A stretch of 64,000 nt of DNA from an uncultured Tolumonas sp. (GTDB lineage Bacteria > Pseudomonadota > Gammaproteobacteria > Enterobacterales > Aeromonadaceae): assembly GCF_963678185.1 (NCBI RefSeq), contig NZ_OY782757.1, positions 496,001 through 560,000 on the forward strand, written 5' to 3'. The notes beneath the pieces are model-generated. The model made no database searches. It saw nothing but the letters and a program-made list of their open reading frames with translations, and was not told the origin of the DNA. The number at the start of each line of letters is the position of its first letter. Within the stretch, counting starts at the first letter, position 1. Made by a program: the position numbers and the translations under genes. Below, piece after piece: positions 47,345 through 55,945 of this stretch.

Positions 47345-48036
47345 TTACCGTCGCGGGTGCCCCTTCTGTTGGCAAGACTGCTGTGATATTGCAGACCATT
47401 CGTCAACTGAAGCGAGATGGTCTAAAAGTTGGCGTCGTTAAATTTGATGCACTGTCTACCTCTGATGACAAACTCTATCAAAAACACGGCATTCCGGTAA
47501 AAACGGGTATTTCCGGCGGCATCTGTCCCGATCACTTTTTTGTCAGCAACATTGATGATTGCCTGGCGTGGGGCCAAAGCCAACAATTCGATATGCTAAT
47601 CAGTGAGAGTGCAGGGTTATGCAATCGTTGCTCTCCACATATTAACGATGTGCTGGCGATTTGTGTCGTTGATGCGTTAGCCGGTATTAACACGCCAAAG
47701 AAAGTTGGCCCGATGCTGAAACTTGCTGATCTAGTCGTGATCACCAAAGGTGACATCATTTCACAGGCTGAACGTGAAGTGTTTGCTTATAACACCCGGT
47801 TAGCAAACCCTCGTGCGCACATCGTTTTCTGCAATGGCATTACTGGCCAAGGTTCACTAGAAATTGCTCTACAAATGCGTCGTAGCGGCTCAATTAAATC
47901 ATTAGATGGCCAACATCTACGTTTTTCCATGCCGGCTGCAATTTGCCCCTATTGTGTCGGTGAAACTGCTATCGGAACTCGTCATCAACGTGGTCATGTC
48001 AAAAAAATGCAATTTGGGGAATGTCACCATGAATGA
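47335..48036 (+). CDS. HypB/UreG-like P-loop GTPase with cysteine motifs
   Basis: This 233-residue SIMIBI-class GTPase has a P-loop GAPSVGKTA at 8-16, a G3-like ESAG at 91-94 directly followed by C96-x2-C99 (LCNRCSP), the position where HypB-type metallochaperones hold their metal, and a G4-like TKGD at 137-140. A C-terminal CPYC (204-207) and a last CHHE add ligands. HypB, UreG and CobW-like proteins insert nickel or other metals into enzymes. Here the metal may be vanadium or iron (inference). It overlaps both neighbouring genes. Confidence 0.8.
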   Translation: MQLITVAGAPSVGKTAVILQTIRQLKRDGLKVGVVKFDALSTSDDKLYQKHGIPVKTGISGGICPDHFFVSNIDDCLAWGQSQQFDMLISESAGLCNRCSPHINDVLAICVVDALAGINTPKKVGPMLKLADLVVITKGDIISQAEREVFAYNTRLANPRAHIVFCNGITGQGSLEIALQMRRSGSIKSLDGQHLRFSMPAAICPYCVGETAIGTRHQRGHVKKMQFGECHHE

Positions 48037-49039
48037 GTATAAAAATTTATCCTCAATGAACATTCGCCGATTGCAACGTGATCAGCCCTGCATCGCTGAA
48101 TTCATTGATAGCATTGGGTTAACCCACGCAGTTAAAGCCACATCGGTGAAAGAGTGGATCAACAGTTTATGTGATGAAGATCTGGCCGATGGCGGAATGG
48201 CGAGAGAAATGTTGTTACCACATATGCAGCAACTACTTCACGAGGTTGATTCAATTTATCAGACTAATCAAATGCAAATTGAAACATTGACCATCATTGG
48301 CGGACGCAATAAAAAAGGCGAACCAGAAAATACAGAATTAACGGTTCAAGCTGGTGATATCGTCTGTATTGTTGGGCCTACCGGTTCAGGTAAAAGCTGT
48401 TTGTTAAGTGATATTGAATGTTTGGCTCAGGGTGACACTCCAACCCGTCGGCAGATATTACTCAATGGGTCGCAAGCGGATTACAAGACCCGATTTTCAA
48501 TGCATCGTCGCTTGGTTGCTCAGCTTTCTCAAAATATGAATTTTGTTGTCGATCTTAGTGTGCATGAATTTATCACCATGCATGCGCATTGCCGATTAAC
48601 CGAAGATATTGAATCAACCGTGCAACGTGTCATTGATTGCGCTAACGACCTTACCGGAGAAAAATTCTCGCCAGAATGCTCAATCACCCAACTTTCTGGC
48701 GGGCAAACCCGTGCCTTGATGATTGCTGACACCGCATTATTAGGGGCTGCACCAATAGTACTGATCGATGAAATCGAAAACGCGGGCGTAGATCGAAAAC
48801 GCGCGTTAGATTTGTTGGTTTCAGAAGACAAAATTGTATTTATTTCTACGCACGATCCGCTATTAGCCCTGCGCGGTAAACAACGTATTGTGATTCAAAA
48901 TGGCGGTATTGCTAAAATATTACCGACGACAAAAGAAGAAAAAGAAAACTTAAAAAAATTAGAAGAAATTGAGTTGATCATGCTGAAAGTACGAGATGAC
49001 TTAAGATTTGGAAAAAGGATTTTTGATTTGTACGGGTAA
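48029..49039 (+). CDS. soluble ABC-type ATPase without a membrane partner
   Basis: This 336-residue protein has a helical N-terminal part of about 85 residues (CIAEFIDSIGLTHAVKATSV, HMQQLLHEVD), then an ABC domain: Walker A GPTGSGKS at 116-123, signature ITQLSGGQTRALMIADTAL, Walker B IVLIDEIENAG and H-loop FISTHDPLLAL. No permease gene accompanies it. It may act like the soluble ABC ATPases that remodel or activate metalloenzymes (inference), rather than drive transport. GGGGAA precedes the ATG, which overlaps the GTPase end. It ends the operon. Confidence 0.78.
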   Translation: MNEYKNLSSMNIRRLQRDQPCIAEFIDSIGLTHAVKATSVKEWINSLCDEDLADGGMAREMLLPHMQQLLHEVDSIYQTNQMQIETLTIIGGRNKKGEPENTELTVQAGDIVCIVGPTGSGKSCLLSDIECLAQGDTPTRRQILLNGSQADYKTRFSMHRRLVAQLSQNMNFVVDLSVHEFITMHAHCRLTEDIESTVQRVIDCANDLTGEKFSPECSITQLSGGQTRALMIADTALLGAAPIVLIDEIENAGVDRKRALDLLVSEDKIVFISTHDPLLALRGKQRIVIQNGGIAKILPTTKEEKENLKKLEEIELIMLKVRDDLRFGKRIFDLYG

Positions 49040-49104
49040 TATTTAATGCCGCCAGTGACGGTAAAATTACCTCACTGGTGACATTAATCTTCAAATGAAA
49101 CCAT

Positions 49105-49587
49105 TTAATATTTTTGCCAAATAGCACGACCACCAGATATTATAATGCTGTTTTTCAATTGCTCAAATAATCGAGCTTGTGCACTTTTATCAATGGATTG
49201 TGCCTCCAAAAACATGTTTTGATAGTTACTATTCAAATATTGAGTCGCTACCTCGATTGCTCTGTCTTCGATAATTTGCTCTACTGGTTTTTTAGGAACC
49301 AATGCATACGTTAGCTCACAGCTAAGTTGTTCTGCTAAGTTTTTCAATTGATTAAGGGTGATTTCACCTTCAACTTCTTTACGTTCGAGTACCGAAATTC
49401 TGTTTCTACTGAAACCTAAGCGTTGTGCGAGTTGCGTACCGGACATGTCTAATGCCTTGCGCACAGTTCGAACCCAACCCTCTTTGGGCACGCTAGGTAA
49501 TTTTTGGCCAAGAGATGAATTTGCAAAAGACTTATACTGTTGAAGTACGGTTTGTTTAACAATGTCTGTTGATTTTAAAGTATGCAA
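49105..49587 (-). CDS. 'mobile mystery protein A' homologue, XRE-type regulator
   Basis: This 160-residue protein has an N-terminal linker, then W-VRTVRKALDMSGTQLAQRLG with an XRE HTH (SRNRISVLERKEVEGEITLNQLKNLAEQLSCELTYALVP). This layout, with a conserved Trp before the HTH, is typical of mobile mystery protein A, normally paired with mobile mystery protein B (a Fic-domain partner) in toxin-antitoxin-like loci. No B gene is visible on either side, so it is an orphan antitoxin-like regulator. The annotation rests on recall of the family pattern. Confidence 0.7.
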   Translation of the reverse strand: MHTLKSTDIVKQTVLQQYKSFANSSLGQKLPSVPKEGWVRTVRKALDMSGTQLAQRLGFSRNRISVLERKEVEGEITLNQLKNLAEQLSCELTYALVPKKPVEQIIEDRAIEVATQYLNSNYQNMFLEAQSIDKSAQARLFEQLKNSIIISGGRAIWQKY

Positions 49588-50651
49588 AGTACTGCTCTCT
49601 TGTTTGGTTTACTGTTATTAGTGATTGTAACCTTATTTAAATAAATAACCAAAGAATTGTCTTAAAATCAGGTTACAACAAGTAATCCAAACCCAAACAT
49701 CAGTAACTGCTAACCTTGGGATAAATAGGTTTGATAAGCGCTAATGACATGGACTTAAGTGCAAAAAGTGCTCATGTAGAAAGACTTTTGCAGACCTACT
49801 TTTTTCTGAATTTCAAAAATCAATAGATCAGCCAGATGGGATAAAATCAAATGAAGGTCCACATCTTGGCGACGGAACATTTGGAATGCTAGCCAAATTA
49901 GACCACATCATTCATTGACAGATTACTCACATAATTCTGCTTGCTTTAGTACATAGCCATGTAGTTAGTCTGAGAAACAGAAAGAAGATTTGGTTATTAA
50001 TGCAGCATTAACTATTTGATTTCTCCAGTATCTCTATATATTATTTCATATATTAATTGCGAGATAATCTATTTAAAAGAAATCTCACTGTTATTGTACA
50101 AATGATAGAAAATCTCACCACTACGTTCAAAAGTAAAATGCCCTTAATGTTCAAAGTACTTCTAACCCTTTGATTTATATTAAGTGTGAATCTCACGCGT
50201 AACTTAAAACAACACGTATGTCTTTTGCCATCATGCATGAGATCGATCTCACCTTTATGTCAAAATATTAATGTTAAAAAACAATACGTTGTAATTTATT
50301 TTTATATGGCGGAATATTATTTTGCCAAATAGCGCGAGATCTGTGTTGTTTCGCTTTCAGATATGGACATGTATTTTTCATTAAATTTCTATTGTTAATC
50401 AAATCCAATTATCGCGTTCCTACGTGAAAAGTTTAAGGAATTGGCTATGGTTCTCTTCACTTTTTCACGTAGCGCGATCTGGTTTGGGTGCGCGTGTGAG
50501 TAAGTTTATTGCTGATGCGGATCTTGAATTTTCATTACACTGGTAAATTATTGCGTTCTCACTGCTTGTGCCGTTATCGCGATTTTCAATTTACTTAACT
50601 AAGAATGTAAAATACTGAAGGATTTTTGGTGCCACAGAAACAAGGAACAGA
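49588..50651. other. 1.06-kb AT-rich stretch without a supported gene
   Basis: Only short frames are present, and none shows a domain or good start. AT-rich runs around 50030-50320 suggest promoter or old mobile DNA. Three near-identical 'TTTCACGTAGCGCGA'-like pieces occur at about 50420-50475, and a short C-terminal-like peptide frame ends near 50546. It separates the vanadium island from the duplicated module, and may be a former insertion boundary. Confidence 0.4.
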
Positions 50652-51284
50652 ATGGCTACTTATTTTGATGCCGCAGCTATGACATGGGACACAAAACAAC
50701 AACGAGTGGCACAAGCAAAAGCGATTGCTGAAATAATAGAACTAACTATCCCCTTATCCAGAGATACAAATGCACTGGAATTCGGTTGTGGCACTGGCTT
50801 GTTGGGTTTTAATCTTATCGACAAAGTCGGAGAATTAACATTCAGCGATACCTCACGGGGAATGCTTTCTGAGGTGGCGAATAAGATTAGATATCATTCT
50901 CACAAGGCAGCAAAAATATTAGATCTGAATATCGCTAAAATTAGTGCTAAATATGACCTGATTTTTTCTTCAATGGTGTTTCATCACATACCAGATCATA
51001 CAGATACTATCATGGTGCTCATCGGTTCATTACATGCCGGTGGTTATATCTGCATCTGTGACTTAGATAAAGAAGATGGAACGTTCCACAGTAAAGAAAT
51101 CGTTCCTCATCATGGTTTTGAGCGATCTGAAATTGAACAATTGCTTCTAAATTCTGGCTTAGATCTTATTTCCTCTCAGACCGGCTTTATCAACAAAAAA
51201 ATTATTAATGACAGAGAAGTCGATTTTCCTGTTTTTGTTATCATTGCCAAGAAAAATGAATCCTCAACCGAGGAGTACTCATAA
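50652..51284 (+). CDS. class I SAM-dependent methyltransferase (right copy)
   Basis: This 210-residue protein is the paralogue of the one at 1972. It has LEFGCGTGLLGFNLIDKVGE (SAM motif I), FSDTSRGMLSEV and IFSSMVFHHIPDH in the same positions, and a long shared stretch (CICDLDKEDGTFHSKE). The substrate is unknown. The N-terminus MATYFDAAAMTWDTKQQRVA matches the paralogue's start, which fixes the start codon. The following gene on the opposite strand is again the rhodanese. Confidence 0.8.
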   Translation: MATYFDAAAMTWDTKQQRVAQAKAIAEIIELTIPLSRDTNALEFGCGTGLLGFNLIDKVGELTFSDTSRGMLSEVANKIRYHSHKAAKILDLNIAKISAKYDLIFSSMVFHHIPDHTDTIMVLIGSLHAGGYICICDLDKEDGTFHSKEIVPHHGFERSEIEQLLLNSGLDLISSQTGFINKKIINDREVDFPVFVIIAKKNESSTEEYS

Positions 51285-51342
51285 TAATTACGTTAGAACA
51301 TAACGACAAACCATGTATGTTCTACCCAGAAAACCATGGCGC

Positions 51343-51681
51343 TTAGTTGCGAATAACAGCAAATCCTGATTTCTTACTCCACACCTCAGCCTGTGCAAGC
51401 GCACCAAGATTCTCGACATTTTTATAACCATCTTGCAGCAAAGATCTACGCGCAATCTCAGCTCGGCGCCCTGAATGGCAATACAAACGAATAGTATCCT
51501 GTTTGGGGATCCCTAAATGTATAGTTCCAGCAACTATATGTTGATATTCAATGTTTTCAGCACCATCAACGTGCCCAATGGTATATTCATTTGGCGTTCT
51601 TACATCAATTAACCATTCTTTGGCTTGGATACTGAACCCTGCTAACAGCGTAGCCATCAGTAATAACGATCTAAAAAGCAT
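51343..51681 (-). CDS. periplasmic PspE-like rhodanese (right copy)
   Basis: This 112-residue single-domain rhodanese has a signal peptide (MLFRSLLLMATLLAGFSIQA) and the active site CHSGRR in LYCHSGRRAEIARRSLL. The first Arg of the loop in the paralogue at 2588 is His here. The remaining pattern, IDVRTPNEYTIGHVDGAENI, agrees. It probably handles sulfane sulfur in the periplasm. AAGGAGAT precedes the start. Confidence 0.82.
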   Translation of the reverse strand: MLFRSLLLMATLLAGFSIQAKEWLIDVRTPNEYTIGHVDGAENIEYQHIVAGTIHLGIPKQDTIRLYCHSGRRAEIARRSLLQDGYKNVENLGALAQAEVWSKKSGFAVIRN

Positions 51682-51875
51682 TTTTATCTCCTTGAATTAT
51701 TAGATTGCAGATGTCCGACATAATGCTGCATCAATGAATACCACAGCTCTCGAATCATTTTGAACACTGCTACGCCTTATCTATCTAATATCAACTATAT
51801 TCATAATTACTAATAAATAATTTATACAATTTTGCGATTACATTTAACAAATGAATAGTTATCGGGAGCACTGTC

Positions 51876-52565
51876 ATGATTTTAATCCAAGCCAGAAAGT
51901 TATCAAAAAATTACAATATTGGTGAAGTTGAGAATATGGCATTGGAAGATATAAGCTTTTCTGTTGAAGCTGGGGCCTTTGCAGCTATCGTTGGCCCTTC
52001 TGGTAGTGGTAAATCGACCTTGCTGAATTTAATTGGTGCGCTTGATCACCCAAGTAGTGGTGACTTACAGGTCTGTGCTACGCAAATTTCAACTCTCTCT
52101 CGTACCGAAGCCGCAAAATTTCGCGGTGATAATATTGGTTTTATCTTTCAGGACTTTAACCTGATTCCAGTCCTCACTGTTTTTGAAAATGTCGAATATC
52201 CCCTGTTAATGGTACGAAACTGGCCGGCAGAAAAGCGACGGGAACGCGTCATGCAGGTACTGGCAGCGGTTGGTATGGTGGAGCAAGCTGAAAAAAAACC
52301 AGATCAAATATCTGGCGGACAAAAACAGCGTGTTGCAGTTGCTCGTGCATTGGTCGGTGAACCTAAACTAGTTTTAGCCGATGAACCGACAGCAAATCTT
52401 GATCACGATACCGCCTATCGCATTATTAATCTGATGAAACAAATGCGTGATGACTTCGGTACAACATTTCTATTTTCCACCCATGACCCAAAGATCATGT
52501 CGGAAGCAGAGCAGACTTTCGTGCTGGAAGATGGTCGTCTCTCCGTAACAGGAGGTGCCCTATGA
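51876..52565 (+). CDS. LolD/MacB-type ABC ATPase
   Basis: This 229-residue ATPase has Walker A GPSGSGKST, Q-loop FIFQDFNLIPVLTVFENVEYPLL (a LolD/MacB hallmark), signature ISGGQKQRVAVARAL, and Walker B LVLADEPTANLD. It pairs with the FtsX-type permease that follows with a four-base overlap. Complexes of this class extract lipoproteins, export peptides or remodel the envelope by mechanotransmission rather than simple transport. With the LolA-like and outer-membrane genes next, an envelope-spanning lipid or protein path is likely. Confidence 0.88.
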   Translation: MILIQARKLSKNYNIGEVENMALEDISFSVEAGAFAAIVGPSGSGKSTLLNLIGALDHPSSGDLQVCATQISTLSRTEAAKFRGDNIGFIFQDFNLIPVLTVFENVEYPLLMVRNWPAEKRRERVMQVLAAVGMVEQAEKKPDQISGGQKQRVAVARALVGEPKLVLADEPTANLDHDTAYRIINLMKQMRDDFGTTFLFSTHDPKIMSEAEQTFVLEDGRLSVTGGAL

Positions 52566-53806
52566 TTGCTTTATTAAAACTTTCGGCTCGGAATCTGATG
52601 CGATATCGCCGGCGGACGCTATTAACTGCCATTTTGATTGCTGTTGGAGTAATTGCATTGTTGTTATTTGTCGCTACGGCGGGCTCATTTAAACAAGTTA
52701 TGGTTGGTGGAATTACTGACAGTATGCTTGGTCATCTACAGATCCACCATAAAGGTTACACTGCCTCTATTGATAATCTTCCACTCAACCTTGACCTGAA
52801 ACCAACCGCGATAAAAAAGGTCGAAGCTATTCTGAAATCGGAACCTGCTATCGCCAGTTATTCTGAGCGTGTGAAATTGGGCGCCATGTTTAGCAATTTC
52901 AATGAAAGCACCAGTATCCGTTTAAACGGAATTGATCCTGTAACAGAGGACGCTACCGTCCCTACCCTGCGCCAACGTATTAGTAATGGAACATCAACGG
53001 GCTTATTAGTGGAGCCAGGGCAGATCCTGATCCCTGCTTTATTGGCGAAAGGAATGAAAGTCAAAGTCGGCGACTCCATTGTACTGGTCGCAACTAATGC
53101 TTCTGGCTCAGTGAATGGCAAAAATTTTATTGTTCGTGGCGTACTCGAAGCAGTAACCGGCCCTGGCGGTCGAGATGGCTATATTCATATTGATGACGCC
53201 CGTGATCTGCTTCGATTAGAACAACCCGATATCATGGAAATTGCCATCCGGCTAAAGAATATGGATCAGCTATCAGATGTTAATGATCAACTGAGTCAAA
53301 AATTGTCACAAATCCTCAATAAAGAGGACAAACCAGTAACGGAATTACATTCCTGGAAAGAACTATCTCCTTTCGCCAATATCGTCAAAATGATCGACAT
53401 GATGACTCTTTTTATCCGCATTATGCTGGTGACCATCGTGATGGTTAGTGTGCTGAATGTCATGCTGATGGCGGTTTATGAACGCATCCGTGAAATCGGC
53501 ACGTTAGCAGCGATCGGTACGCAACCTAATACCATCATGGGTATGTTTATCGGCGAAGGTTTATTGCTGGGGTTAGTCGGCGCAGTGGCGGGAATTTTAC
53601 TCAGTCTTGCCATACTGGCATTGTTACAAGTCGTACCGATCTCCTTTGCCTTTGGCCGGGAAGTGATCACACTACATCCGACGCTATCAATAATCGATAT
53701 TACTTGGGTATTAGTTGCAGCACTTCTGGTTTCCATTTTAGCTAGTTTACAACCGGCATGGCGTGCATCGCGAATGGACCCGATAAAGGCATTACACCAT
53801 GTCTGA
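52562..53806 (+). CDS. FtsX/MacB-type ABC permease
   Basis: This 414-residue protein has one N-terminal membrane helix (LLTAILIAVGVIALLLFVAT), a large periplasmic domain of about 220 residues and three C-terminal helices (MLVTIVMVSVLNVMLMAVYE; GLLLGLVGAVAGILLSL; WVLVAALLVSILASL), the standard type VII (MacB/LolCE) layout. The coupling segment YERIREIGTLAAIGTQPNTI, between helices 2 and 3, is well conserved. The substrate is not known. Confidence 0.88.
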   Translation: MIALLKLSARNLMRYRRRTLLTAILIAVGVIALLLFVATAGSFKQVMVGGITDSMLGHLQIHHKGYTASIDNLPLNLDLKPTAIKKVEAILKSEPAIASYSERVKLGAMFSNFNESTSIRLNGIDPVTEDATVPTLRQRISNGTSTGLLVEPGQILIPALLAKGMKVKVGDSIVLVATNASGSVNGKNFIVRGVLEAVTGPGGRDGYIHIDDARDLLRLEQPDIMEIAIRLKNMDQLSDVNDQLSQKLSQILNKEDKPVTELHSWKELSPFANIVKMIDMMTLFIRIMLVTIVMVSVLNVMLMAVYERIREIGTLAAIGTQPNTIMGMFIGEGLLLGLVGAVAGILLSLAILALLQVVPISFAFGREVITLHPTLSIIDITWVLVAALLVSILASLQPAWRASRMDPIKALHHV

Positions 53807-53819
53807 GCAGGAGATAAAC

Positions 53820-54557
53820 ATGCGTTTTCTTAACTATCTGTTTGCTGGCTGTCTGTTAATTTTGCCGTTCAGCGCCATGGCACTCGATGGCAAAACTATA
53901 TTGCAAAAAGTGGATCGGAACCTGGAACCCGAATCATACGAATCGTATCGAAAACTTATCAATATTGAACCCAATAACTCACGGAAAGAGTTCGTTATTT
54001 ATTCGGTAAAAAGCGGTCGCGATAAAATCGTTACGCTGTTTCTTTCTCCTGCCAGTGATAAAGGCCGAACCACCCTGCGTCAGGGCGATAACATGTGGCT
54101 ATATATTCCTAACGTTGGTAAGCCGATCCGCATCACCAGCTTACAGTCCGTGACGGGGGGTGTTTTCAATAATGCAGACATCATGCGTGTGGATTACGCC
54201 GAGGAATATGATGTTGCCAATATTGTTGAACAAAATGATGCGTATCTGCTCACCCTGAAAGCGAAAAGTACCAGCGTTGCTTATGACCAATTGAAAATGA
54301 CGGTCGATAAGTCATTACTATTACCGCGTGAAATAGAAGCCTATGCCAGCAGTGGCATGTTAATAAAAACACTGCATTTTAAAGATTTAAAAGATTTCGG
54401 CGATGGCATAAAACGGCCAGCAACCATTGAAACCGATAGCCCGCTGTATAAAGGCTTCCGCTCAGTCATGCTTTATTCCGGTTTGAAGAAACGCGAAGTC
54501 CCTGAAGACGTATTTACATTAGGTTTTATGAGTCGTGTTGAGGAACTACGGAAATGA
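53820..54557 (+). CDS. outer-membrane lipoprotein-sorting (LolA/LolB-like) protein
   Basis: This 245-residue protein has a signal peptide (MRFLNYLFAGCLLILPFSAM, then A) and a LolA-like incomplete-barrel domain: DKIVTLFLSPASDKGRTTLRQGDNMWLYIPNVGKPIRITSLQ, with GVFNNADIMRVDYAEEYDV after. This group accompanies MacB/LolCD-like or RND systems and is thought to carry a hydrophobic substrate across the periplasm. ATG 53820 is chosen because AGGAGAT precedes it. It overlaps the next gene by four bases. Confidence 0.82.
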   Translation: MRFLNYLFAGCLLILPFSAMALDGKTILQKVDRNLEPESYESYRKLINIEPNNSRKEFVIYSVKSGRDKIVTLFLSPASDKGRTTLRQGDNMWLYIPNVGKPIRITSLQSVTGGVFNNADIMRVDYAEEYDVANIVEQNDAYLLTLKAKSTSVAYDQLKMTVDKSLLLPREIEAYASSGMLIKTLHFKDLKDFGDGIKRPATIETDSPLYKGFRSVMLYSGLKKREVPEDVFTLGFMSRVEELRK

Positions 54558-55843
54558 GGTCGTTGATCGCCATAGAATTTTTTTTGCTGGCGATCGCCTC
54601 ATGTTCTTCTTTGGCAGAGGATTTTTCTTTCGATACTAACGAATATGAAAAGAAGACTTTTGAATTCAACGGCTATGTTGAAGCCAAACAAGAAGCATTA
54701 CGTTTGCAACCGGAGCGGGCTGTTTATTCTCTGATTTACCCTGATGAACCAGCGCGTAACTGGCTTTATCGCAGTACAGGCACACTGGATCTAACAGGTA
54801 AATTGCATCTGACCAATACGATTGCAGATATCCACGGACAAGCCAGTTATGCGGAAGATCCATTTGTTACAGCGGAAGAATATAACAAGATCATGGACGG
54901 TGGCATCCGCTGGAGCCCCGCTACAAATTTTTCTGTAGATATTGGTAAACGGGTACAACGTTGGGGAAAAGGTTATGCCTGGAATCCGGTCGGTTTTATT
55001 GAAAGGCCCAAAGATCCGTCCGATCCACAAACTGCGCGTGAAGGCTTTAATATGCTCAGTATGGAGTGGACCCAAACACGTAGCGGAGATCTCAGTACAC
55101 TCACGTTAACACCCGTTATTGTGCCCACCTATGATGAATTAAACCCTGATTTTGGAACTGAGGGATCGCTTAATCCAGCAGCGAAACTTTATCTTCTGGC
55201 TTGGAACACTGACATTGACCTGATGTGGCTGGGTAAAGGTTCCAGACCACAAAGCATCGGATTGGATTTCTCGCGTAATATCAGTAGTGAGCTAGAGGTT
55301 CATGGCGAATGGGCGCATCAATATGCTGTGGGAAAAAATACACTCGAGTCATCAGGTTCTACGGCGTTATCAACAGCGAATCCCGATAGTTACTTATTGG
55401 GATCTCGTTATTTAACTGAACATGAAGTCACCTGGATTGTTGAATATATTCATAACGGGCGAGGCTACAGTACCTCTGAATTAGATAGTTATTATACATT
55501 TATTGATGGTGCAGCTAATTCTGGTGCAACCACAGCTCAGTTTCAAAAAGCCCAGAAGCTCATGCAATCGGGTTATAACAAGGCCAATTCCGGTGAAAAT
55601 TACCTCTATCTACGTGCCAGTGTTAATGAACCTTTTAACTGGCTCTATACCACTCCTGCCCTGACGGTTATTAGTCATCTGGATGATGGTAGTTTCCAGA
55701 TAACACCGGAAATCAGCTACACCGGATTTTCAAACATTGAGTTACGCGCCCGTGCCATTTTATTATCCCGCGAACAACGAACTGAATTTGGCGAGAAATT
55801 ATCCCGCCAGCGGTTTGAAATTTATGCCCGTTATTTTTTTTGA
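54554..55843 (+). CDS. predicted outer-membrane beta-barrel protein
   Basis: This 429-residue protein has a signal peptide (MRSLIAIEFFLLAIASCSSL, then AEDF) and repeating amphipathic strands, ending QRFEIYARYFF with a terminal Phe typical of outer-membrane proteins. WSPATNFSVDIGKRVQRWGKGYAWNPVGF is a conserved stretch in barrels linked to such ABC/LolA-like operons. I do not know a characterised relative. Its gene follows the LolA-like gene with a 4-base overlap and closes the operon. Confidence 0.7.
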   Translation: MRSLIAIEFFLLAIASCSSLAEDFSFDTNEYEKKTFEFNGYVEAKQEALRLQPERAVYSLIYPDEPARNWLYRSTGTLDLTGKLHLTNTIADIHGQASYAEDPFVTAEEYNKIMDGGIRWSPATNFSVDIGKRVQRWGKGYAWNPVGFIERPKDPSDPQTAREGFNMLSMEWTQTRSGDLSTLTLTPVIVPTYDELNPDFGTEGSLNPAAKLYLLAWNTDIDLMWLGKGSRPQSIGLDFSRNISSELEVHGEWAHQYAVGKNTLESSGSTALSTANPDSYLLGSRYLTEHEVTWIVEYIHNGRGYSTSELDSYYTFIDGAANSGATTAQFQKAQKLMQSGYNKANSGENYLYLRASVNEPFNWLYTTPALTVISHLDDGSFQITPEISYTGFSNIELRARAILLSREQRTEFGEKLSRQRFEIYARYFF

Positions 55844-55945
55844 ATCAATACAAAGTTACCGGCGCATCTTTCGGTTTTCTGCGATGCACTGTTAATCGCC
55901 GTTCAGTCGCTAAATCACCAAATGTCCCATCATCGAGTAATAACC

